NCBI RefSeq assembly: GCF_000813845.1
Contig: NZ_JWTB01000016.1
Coordinates: 26,099-90,098 of the forward strand
From: Pseudarthrobacter phenanthrenivorans
GTDB taxonomy: Bacteria > Actinomycetota > Actinomycetes > Actinomycetales > Micrococcaceae
Reading direction: 5' to 3'
DNA length: 64,000 nucleotides
Shown here: in pieces, positions 58,423-64,000 of the stretch
Layout of the letters: each line of letters begins with the position of its first letter
Position numbering within the stretch: position 1 is the stretch's first letter
Notes under the pieces: model-generated
Database searches by the model: none
Told to the model about the DNA's origin: nothing
What the model saw: the letters and a program-made list of their open reading frames with translations, nothing else
Translations under genes and position numbers: made by a program

Positions 58423-59721
58423 TCAGCCGGGGAGTTGGCCGGCGAAGCGGCGCAGGATATCGGTAGGGCCGACCTGTCCGCCTTTGAGCAGCAGCCTGCA
58501 CCCTGCGACGGCGGAGGCGCCGTCGGTTTTCAGGATTGGGCCTGCGGTGACGAACTGGTCCGACACCCGGAGTTGGCGGACGCCCATGGCGATGAGTGCA
58601 TGGCTGGAGGTATCGCCGCCGCAGACGGCGACGTCACGGGTCAGCCCGGCGTTCGCCATCCTGGCGGCGATGCCGCCGATGAGCGTGCCGACATAGCCCG
58701 CATCCACCGGTTTAGCTGTGCCGTAGCGGGGATCAGCCGAACCCCTCGTGGTGTGCACGACCACGTTCCTGCCTGCCCGGAGGGCAGCGGAAACCTGTTC
58801 GTCGAGGGCTGCCACGAGCGTGCTGTCATCGCGCTGCAGCAGTTCGGCCGGTACGGGAACATCCTCCCAGCCATTGGAGATGGCGTCGTTGATTTGTTCC
58901 GCCGTGGTGCTGGAGGCTGAAGCGCTGACGGCCAGCACCGGTCCGGACGGGTGCTGCGGCCCGGGGGTACGGGGTGCCTGGTCCGAGATGGAGCGTGCCA
59001 GGGCTGCCATGATGCCGCCGGATCCGACGACGATGGATGGGCCGTGGCCGTGTTCTTCCCGGGTAAGGGCTTCTGCTATTGCGTCCATCTGGTGTTCGTC
59101 CACGGCATCGACGACGTAGGCCTGCGCTCCGGGTTCCCGGCGCCGGTCAGCCCAGGCGTCCTTAAAGGTGCCGTCCTCATAGGCCGGCAGGTGGATGGCC
59201 CCGGGTACCTCGGTGCCGCCGAGCTGTTCGGCCAGGACCTCGCGGAGGTCCGCCTCGGACATGGGGGTGGACGGGTGCCGTGACATGACCGGGTGGCGGT
59301 CCAGCCGGTAGGTTTTTCCGGCGTAGGTGGCGTAGTGGTTGCTGAAGGCTGTGTAACGGCCGAAGCCCGGCTGGGCGGGCACCACGGGTATGGGGCCGTG
59401 CAGGGGGAACTGCTCATGGAGCAGCTGGATCCCCCGCCCGATGCTTCCCACAGTGGTGGAGCTGTCGAACGTGGAGCAGACCTTGTACAGCAGCACGTCG
59501 AGGTTCAGGGCCGCTATGCCGGCAAGGTCACGGGTGACCAGGGTGTCGAACGCTGCCCCGGACAGGGACCGTGCCGGACCTGCGAACCCGACGACGTCGG
59601 TGTCCGTGGGCAGCGGCGCGTCCCCGATGACCAGGGCAGCTTCCAGGCCGTAGCGGTGGGACTGGGCCAGGACGTCGGCGGCTCCGGTGAGGTCGTCGGC
59701 GACGAAACCGAATGCTGGCAT
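58423..59721 (-). CDS. Four-carbon/branched acid sugar kinase, DUF1537 family (OiaK-like)
   Basis: A 432-residue kinase. The N-terminal signature FVADDLTGAADV is at 5-16. The C-terminal nucleotide-binding domain has SIVVGSGGIMAAL, NVVVHTTRGS and VCGGDTSSHAL. The ATG comes one base after the RLP stop (TGACATG), so the two are translationally coupled. DUF1537 kinases paired with an RLP are known in D-apionate catabolism as 3-oxo-isoapionate kinase (OiaK). This one is of the shorter ADDLTGA subtype, unlike the kinase at 5.1-6.6 kb. The substrate is inferred from that pairing. Confidence 0.87.
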   Translation of the reverse strand: MPAFGFVADDLTGAADVLAQSHRYGLEAALVIGDAPLPTDTDVVGFAGPARSLSGAAFDTLVTRDLAGIAALNLDVLLYKVCSTFDSSTTVGSIGRGIQLLHEQFPLHGPIPVVPAQPGFGRYTAFSNHYATYAGKTYRLDRHPVMSRHPSTPMSEADLREVLAEQLGGTEVPGAIHLPAYEDGTFKDAWADRRREPGAQAYVVDAVDEHQMDAIAEALTREEHGHGPSIVVGSGGIMAALARSISDQAPRTPGPQHPSGPVLAVSASASSTTAEQINDAISNGWEDVPVPAELLQRDDSTLVAALDEQVSAALRAGRNVVVHTTRGSADPRYGTAKPVDAGYVGTLIGGIAARMANAGLTRDVAVCGGDTSSHALIAMGVRQLRVSDQFVTAGPILKTDGASAVAGCRLLLKGGQVGPTDILRRFAGQLPG

Positions 59722-59722
59722 G

Positions 59723-60988
59723 TCAGGCACCCTTCCCGAAAGTCTGGACTGCGTGCAGCAGGGCGTCATCTCCAGTTTCCGCCTGTTTGCTGGCTGCAGT
59801 CAGCAGCGGGACACCGTCAACCGCTGCATCCCACGCCTGGCGCAGGCTGCGCACACCGGCGCCGGGTCCATCGGGGTGGGCTGCGACCCCGCCGCCGGCC
59901 AGCATCATCAGGTCGGTGGAACCCACCGCGTCGAATGTGGGCCCGGGGGTGGTGACGTTCTGGCCGGAGGACAACACGGGCAGCGGCGTAACGGTCTGGC
60001 CGAGAGGTTCGAGCAGGCTGCGGATGTTGGCCGCAACCTCTTCATCAAGTTCGTAGAACTTACTGCCCAGACCGGAAGCGTGCAGGTGGTCGGCACCGGC
60101 AAGGCGGGCCATCTGCTGCCAGACGCGGTAGTCGATGCCCAGGGCCTTGGACCGCATGGAGGCGGCGAGGCCCGCGCGGTGGCCGTGGATCGGGACCTCC
60201 GCGAAGCTGCGGAGCAACGCCAGCGCCGGGAGCCCCATCACCGGGATGTTCAACATCACGCAGCGGCCACCAGCCTGAACAACCAGGTCGTGGCGTTTGC
60301 GCAGCCCGGCAAGGTCGCCGGTGATGTTGAAGGCATACATCGTCGAGTGGCCCGTGACTTGCTCTGCGGCACGGATTTCCTCGGTGGCGACCGCGACCCG
60401 GCGTTCCAGCGGCAGGTACGCCGGATCAGTCATCAGCTCGTCGTCCTTGATCAGGTCAATGGACGCCATCGCCAGATCCCGGACGACCAGCCGGAACTCT
60501 TCTTCCGAGAGCCCGACATTGGGTTTGACGATGGTGCCGACCATGACTCCCTGAACGTCGCTGATGAGTTTGCGCGTCCCCCCGATGCCGAAGGCGGGGC
60601 CGGGGTGGGCGGCGATGAAGTCCCCGGGCAGCTGCATGTCCTGGAGCCGGCAGGCGTACAAGTCGCCCAGCTCGAAGAGATTTCCTGCGATCGCCGTCTG
60701 CAGGGTGGCCAGATCGGTGCCGACATTCTCCATCGGGAAGTCAACGGTCACCAAGGCGGCACGGACTTTTTCCGGGTTGGACCGGGACGGCAGTGAAGGC
60801 CGGCAAAAGCCCAGTTCCTGGACATCCGATATCCGGGCGGCGTGCCGTTCCCGGATCCGGGCTGATTCGCCGGGCACCGGGAGGAACGTGCCGCTGGACT
60901 GCTCACCGGCCATGATGGCGGCAGCCTTCTCCGGCTCGATCTCAGATTCAAGGTAATAGGTGCAACGCACCGAGCGCGGGTCGCGCAT
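59723..60988 (-). CDS. RuBisCO-like protein (RLP), probable sugar-acid phosphate decarboxylase
   Basis: A 421-residue form IV RuBisCO-like protein. Aligned by eye to RuBisCO, the metal site is intact: Lys181 (carbamylated Lys), Asp183 and Glu184 in LIKDDE. Lys155 (GTIVKPN) matches Lys175, but the second lysine of KPK is Asn157. His270-Arg271 (HGHRAG), His303 and Lys310 (HASGLGSK) and the phosphate-site SSG and GGG loops are kept. Loss of the second Lys argues against CO2 fixation. The start ATG at 60988 follows GGAGAG. It heads the operon with DUF1537 kinase, dehydrogenase and KdgT, and resembles the 3-oxo-isoapionate-4-phosphate decarboxylase (OiaX) setting. Reaction inferred. Confidence 0.88.
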   Translation of the reverse strand: MRDPRSVRCTYYLESEIEPEKAAAIMAGEQSSGTFLPVPGESARIRERHAARISDVQELGFCRPSLPSRSNPEKVRAALVTVDFPMENVGTDLATLQTAIAGNLFELGDLYACRLQDMQLPGDFIAAHPGPAFGIGGTRKLISDVQGVMVGTIVKPNVGLSEEEFRLVVRDLAMASIDLIKDDELMTDPAYLPLERRVAVATEEIRAAEQVTGHSTMYAFNITGDLAGLRKRHDLVVQAGGRCVMLNIPVMGLPALALLRSFAEVPIHGHRAGLAASMRSKALGIDYRVWQQMARLAGADHLHASGLGSKFYELDEEVAANIRSLLEPLGQTVTPLPVLSSGQNVTTPGPTFDAVGSTDLMMLAGGGVAAHPDGPGAGVRSLRQAWDAAVDGVPLLTAASKQAETGDDALLHAVQTFGKGA

Positions 60989-61137
60989 GGGGACTCTCCA
61001 ATTCAACGGGGGTTTGAAACTCACGTATCCGACTGTCACCTGCAGGTACTCTCACGTCGCTCACGCACCAATGCGGGCTCAAGCAGGTGACTCGCACTTC
61101 GTATCCTTGGCATCTTCCGTGATAACCAATCCTGAAG

Positions 61138-61187
61138 TTGTACGTACCTTTGATACGTACAATAATAGGTGGTGCGGATCACGTCAA
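61138..61187 (-). promoter_or_regulatory. Promoter of the RLP operon with overlapping palindromic operator
   Basis: Read on the minus strand, TTGACG (61187-61182) and TATTGT (61164-61159) are 17 bases apart, close to consensus. The palindrome TTGTACGTA-N7-TACGTACAA (61138-61162, 9-bp perfect arms) overlaps the -10 and start point. A repressor bound there would block the operon; the divergent GntR gene starts 100 bases away. The remainder of 60989-61262 shows no gene. Confidence 0.75.
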
Positions 61188-61262
61188 GACCGGCAGTTCC
61201 CGTCGAAGGGCTGGGACTTCGGGCGGGAGGGCTAAGATTTCCACAGCGGCAGAGGAGTTAGC

Positions 61263-62129
61263 GTGAGTTTGGAACCAGCAGAACCAGCGTCGGGACCGGC
61301 AGGACGCAGCACCGGACTGAACCGTGAAGCGGGGGGTCCTCTCCACGCACAAATCCGGGACATCCTGCACCGGCAGATCGTGGACCTGGCGCTGCCCCCG
61401 GGTGCCTCCCTGCCCACCGAAGAGGAACTGCAAAGGCAATTCGGGGTCTCCCGCAGTGTCGTACGCCAGGCCCTGTCAGGCCTCGCCGACCTCGGCCTCA
61501 TCCGGCGCCAGCGCGGCCGTGGCAGCGTGGTGGCCGCAACGCCCGTCCTTCGACGTCACGTTCAGCGCGCCGGCGGCCTCGACGAGCAGGCGGCCGCGCA
61601 CGGCCAGCGCCTGCGCACCCATGTCCTCAGCGTGGAACCCTCCGAACCGCCCCAGGCAGGCATCGAGGCGCTCAACACCACCAACACCTGGAAGATTGAG
61701 CGGGTCCGCTACCTCGACGACCTACCCGTCGCCTTCATGCGCACCTGGGTCCCGCGCGACTTCTTCCCCCACTTCACCGCGGAACTGCTCGAAAACGCCT
61801 CACTCCTCAGCCTGATGCGCGACCACGGCTACCACCCCGCCGGTGGACCCCGCCAGGTGCAGGCCGTATCCGCAGATTCCGACCTGGCACGAAGGCTGAA
61901 CATCACCACCCGCGAACCCCTGCTCCTGCTCCAAGGCGTCACCCGCGACGCGCTGGGCCACGGTCTCGAATGGTTCAACGTATGGCACAGCCCCAACACC
62001 GTCTTCGACGTCGACGCACAGGTCACCAGCCAGCCAGGACGCGTCTCCCAAGAGCACATCAGCCGACTGCGTAACCTGACCCAGCAACTCGAATCAGAAC
62101 TGGCCGACCTCGAACGGGGGGCACGCTAA
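61263..62129 (+). CDS. HutC-subfamily GntR regulator (UTRA domain) of the RLP operon
   Basis: A 288-residue regulator. The winged HTH spans about 25-92 (LHAQIRDILHRQIVDLALPPGASLPTEEELQRQFGVSRSVVRQALSGLADLGLIRRQRGRGSVV). The UTRA ligand domain spans about 115-260, with WKIERVRYLDDLPVAFMRTWVPRDFFPHF, EPLLLLQGVTRDALGHGLEWFNVWHSPNTVFDV, and a C-terminal coiled helix. It is divergent from the KdgT-dehydrogenase-kinase-RLP operon and probably represses it through the TACGTA palindrome. The effector is likely a pathway sugar acid or phosphate. Confidence 0.92.
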   Translation: MSLEPAEPASGPAGRSTGLNREAGGPLHAQIRDILHRQIVDLALPPGASLPTEEELQRQFGVSRSVVRQALSGLADLGLIRRQRGRGSVVAATPVLRRHVQRAGGLDEQAAAHGQRLRTHVLSVEPSEPPQAGIEALNTTNTWKIERVRYLDDLPVAFMRTWVPRDFFPHFTAELLENASLLSLMRDHGYHPAGGPRQVQAVSADSDLARRLNITTREPLLLLQGVTRDALGHGLEWFNVWHSPNTVFDVDAQVTSQPGRVSQEHISRLRNLTQQLESELADLERGAR

Positions 62130-62196
62130 AGCCTCCACGGAAAGCGAAACCCCGAGCCGCCTGCCCATGTCCCAGACCCATCGACGCCGCAGGCTC

Positions 62197-62212
62197 GTCA
62201 GGATATCCTGAC
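62197..62212. promoter_or_regulatory. Palindrome GTCAGGATATCCTGAC before the HTH-PASTA gene
   Basis: A perfect 16-base palindrome ending three bases before the ATG, so it overlaps the ribosome-binding region. It has the same outer form GTCA-N8-TGAC as the two sites before the small HTH gene at 35.9 kb. Confidence 0.65.
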
Positions 62213-62215
62213 ATC

Positions 62216-62911
62216 ATGGGTGCGCAACGGGATCCATGGGGCGAGGGCCGAACCGCGTGGGAGCGCCTGCGCGCATGGTTCGGCGATGCCCGCGACGCCC
62301 CGCCGGGCAGTGCAGAAGCCCTGGGTGCGCTCAGTGACATCCGGCAGTTGCGGTATCTGCTGGATCAAGCGGAGCTGGCGGCCGTTCAGGCGGCACGTCG
62401 CCAAGGCTCGTCGTGGGCAGAAGTCGCCGCCCGGTTGGGGATTGCGCGGCAATCGGCGTGGGAACGCTGGCGGGATTTAGACGAGGCGGTTCCAACGGGA
62501 GTCGTTGTGCCTGCCGTTGACACGCCGTCGGCCCGCTCCGTGGAAGCTGCGGCCGCCGGGTTAGTGGCGCCTGCAGCGGGAGGAAGGCGCAGGGAGTCAA
62601 ACGTCACGGTACCGAATGTCGTCGGTTTATCCCTCGATTCAGCTCGGACCGTCCTGGTGGACAGCAAACTCGTCGCGATCGGACCCGATCCGGACGGCCT
62701 GCCTGACGATGCGTCCGGTTGGCCCAGCGGCGTGGTCACCGACCAGAGTCCGGAATCGGGAGCGAGCGTGCCCATAGGATCGCCGGTTACCCTGTGGTTG
62801 GGCAGGGGCGGCACGGCGGGCGACCGTGAGCCGCGGCGACCGTCCCCGGGGCCGCGGAGCCTGCGGGCAATGCGGGAAGAACCTGCCAGCGACGCGTCAA
62901 GCGGGAACTGA
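62216..62911 (+). CDS. HTH-PASTA fusion protein
   Basis: A 231-residue protein with no signal peptide or membrane helix. An HTH spans about 47-88 (YLLDQAELAAVQAARRQGSSWAEVAARLGIARQSAWERWRDL). After a low-complexity linker, a single PASTA-like domain spans about 129-196 (VTVPNVVGLSLDSARTVLVDSKL...QSPESGASVPIGSPVTLWLG). PASTA domains usually sit outside the cell on Ser/Thr kinases or PBPs and sense muropeptides; here the domain is apparently cytoplasmic. The HTH is like that of the 66-residue protein at 35.9 kb. Probable regulator, likely autoregulated via the palindrome at its start. Confidence 0.8.
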   Translation: MGAQRDPWGEGRTAWERLRAWFGDARDAPPGSAEALGALSDIRQLRYLLDQAELAAVQAARRQGSSWAEVAARLGIARQSAWERWRDLDEAVPTGVVVPAVDTPSARSVEAAAAGLVAPAAGGRRRESNVTVPNVVGLSLDSARTVLVDSKLVAIGPDPDGLPDDASGWPSGVVTDQSPESGASVPIGSPVTLWLGRGGTAGDREPRRPSPGPRSLRAMREEPASDASSGN

Positions 62912-62971
62912 AACGGGATGGGGAACCTCCAAATCTGTGCACGACAGGGGCTCCGGGGGTGGCTATGACAA

Positions 62972-63796
62972 TCAGGACGGCTTCGAGCACACGAACATGA
63001 CGGTCCTGATGCGCCGCTCGGTGAGGTTGGCCACCTGGTTGGCAGTCATCTGCGCGTAACTGCTGCCGAGGAACGTCGCGAAGGTAACCGGTGGCGGCCC
63101 CTCCCGTTGAATTTTGGCGAGCATCTTCTGGAACCAGGCGAGGCTTTCAGCCGACGAGTCGGCTTCGGAGACGACATCAAAACCTGCCCGCGGGAGGAGT
63201 TCGCGCATCTCGTCCAGGGTCACGGGAAAGCTTGTCGTAGAGTCATTGGCCCACGGCACCGGGTAGTGCACGTCGCCGCCTTCACCCTGGAGGACGTCGT
63301 AAACCACGAACCGGCCGCCCGGACGCAGGACACGGAAGGCTTCTGCGTACAGCGCGTGCTTGTCCGCGATATTCATGGCCACATGCATGGTCAGCGCCGC
63401 ATCCATGGAGGCGTCGGCAAGCCCGGTGGCTGTTGCGTCGCCGACCTGGAAGCTGGTGCGGCCGGACAGGCCTGTCCACTCCGAGAACGCCGTCGCTACC
63501 TCGCAGAATTCAGGCGTGAGGTCGATCCCTGTCACGGTACACCCGGTCACCTCGGCGAGCGTCCGTGCGGGGCCTCCCAATCCGCTGCCAAGGTCGAGCA
63601 CATGGGAATCTGCGGTGAGGGCGAGTGCTTCGATGATTTCCAAGGTGGCCCTTCGGCCACGGATGTGGAACTCGTCAACAGCTGCGAGATCGGCAGGCCG
63701 CAGCGTCGTACGGTCCACACCGGCCGCGTCCAGGGCAGAACCGATGGCCGCCAAAAGTTCGCCGGGCCCTGTGTAGAAGGCGGAGACCTGGTTCAT
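62972..63796 (-). CDS. Class I SAM-dependent methyltransferase
   Basis: A 274-residue small-molecule methyltransferase. SAM motif I is VLDLGSGLGGPARTLAE near 66-82, then VTGIDLTPEFCEVA, and motif III-type RVLRPGGRFVVYDVLQGEGG. The N-terminal YTGPGELLAAIGSALDAAG and the C-terminal helical region resemble ubiquinone/tocopherol or glycine-betaine type enzymes (methyltransf_11 fold). It is monocistronic; substrate unknown. Confidence 0.87.
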   Translation of the reverse strand: MNQVSAFYTGPGELLAAIGSALDAAGVDRTTLRPADLAAVDEFHIRGRRATLEIIEALALTADSHVLDLGSGLGGPARTLAEVTGCTVTGIDLTPEFCEVATAFSEWTGLSGRTSFQVGDATATGLADASMDAALTMHVAMNIADKHALYAEAFRVLRPGGRFVVYDVLQGEGGDVHYPVPWANDSTTSFPVTLDEMRELLPRAGFDVVSEADSSAESLAWFQKMLAKIQREGPPPVTFATFLGSSYAQMTANQVANLTERRIRTVMFVCSKPS

Positions 63797-63843
63797 TGCG
63801 CCATCCTCACACCGGGTGGCCGTGGGGTCAACGGGAAGCGCGA

Positions 63844-64000
63844 TTACCAGTCGTGGACGGTGCCGTCGACCAGGCGGTTGTAGGGCAGGTAGGCCTGCTG
63901 GTACGGGTAGGCTGCGGCGGCTTCTTCGTTGAATTCGACGCCGATACCCGGCTTATCACCCGGGTGCAGGTACCCGTCGACGAACGTCATGGACTGCTCG
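63844..64000 (-). CDS. C-terminus of a mannonate dehydratase/RspA-like enolase-superfamily protein, cut by window edge
   Basis: The last 51 codons are visible: [47 protein letters not shown]. This tail is characteristic of the ManD/RspA branch of the enolase superfamily, where the closing -DGT-x-W end is conserved. Family members dehydrate D-mannonate or D-gluconate to 2-keto-3-deoxygluconate, or are of unknown role. The KdgT-like permease 6.6 kb away would fit such a product, though they are not in one operon as seen here. The catalytic barrel lies outside the window. Confidence 0.8.
   Translation of the reverse strand, partial: EQSMTFVDGYLHPGDKPGIGVEFNEEAAAAYPYQQAYLPYNRLVDGTVHDW

Noticed and set aside
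59723..60988. CO2-fixing RuBisCO
   Set aside because: The second lysine of the KPK motif is Asn, and there is no small subunit or phosphoribulokinase nearby; the operon context is sugar-acid catabolism.

Overview
The window is high-GC, densely packed actinobacterial chromosome. Gene content points to Micrococcaceae, most likely Arthrobacter or Pseudarthrobacter: DUF3040, DUF4193, DUF222/HNH (13E12-type), GAF-ANTAR, dodecin, GlsB-type stress protein, MmyB-type regulator and many sugar-acid and aromatic catabolic operons beside their own regulators. GTG and TTG starts are common. I see no rRNA, tRNA, CRISPR array or insertion sequence. No gene-free stretch exceeds 300 bases.

1-7.5 kb: an edge-truncated membrane acyltransferase, a DUF1304 membrane protein, then a four-gene four-carbon sugar-acid operon on the minus strand (DUF1537 kinase, LtnD-like dehydrogenase, GntP-type permease, class II aldolase) divergent from a FadR-type GntR regulator. 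7.5-18.2 kb: dodecin, a MmyB-type regulator, aldo/keto reductases, and a TetR-controlled fatty/organic acid operon (acyl-CoA dehydrogenase, thiolase, CoA ligase). 18.2-31 kb: stress-type membrane proteins, a 13E12-type HNH protein, a PrmC-like methyltransferase, a lactonase-fold protein, a secreted alpha-amylase with twin C-terminal modules, 4-alpha-glucanotransferase and a GAF-ANTAR regulator. 31-42 kb: a fourth aldo/keto reductase, a TetR/EamA exporter pair, a bicupin, a small HTH protein and a four-gene minus-strand catabolic operon (alpha/beta hydrolase, FAH-family enzyme, FAD monooxygenase, DUF3500). 41-46 kb: a MerR/TipA-like regulator, a molybdopterin oxidoreductase lacking the usual Fe-S cysteines, and a BASS transporter. 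46-53.4 kb: a MarR-linked CoA-ester catabolic island. 53.5-56.1 kb: three poorly characterised genes including a LysM lipoprotein.

56.2-62.1 kb holds the most interesting module: KdgT-type permease, zinc dehydrogenase, second DUF1537 kinase and a RuBisCO-like protein (RLP) in one minus-strand operon, divergent from a HutC-type GntR regulator, with a near-consensus promoter overlapped by a palindromic operator. Kinase plus RLP resembles the known 3-oxo-isoapionate kinase/RLP decarboxylase pair, but transporter and dehydrogenase differ from the textbook apionate pathway, so the substrate may be new. The right end carries an HTH-PASTA protein, a methyltransferase and the C-terminus of a mannonate-dehydratase-like enolase-superfamily enzyme.

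A second theme is regulation. Most catabolic units have a local regulator with a readable palindromic site. Two small HTH proteins 26 kb apart are each preceded by 16-base palindromes of form GTCA-N8-TGAC, which suggests one family of autoregulators.
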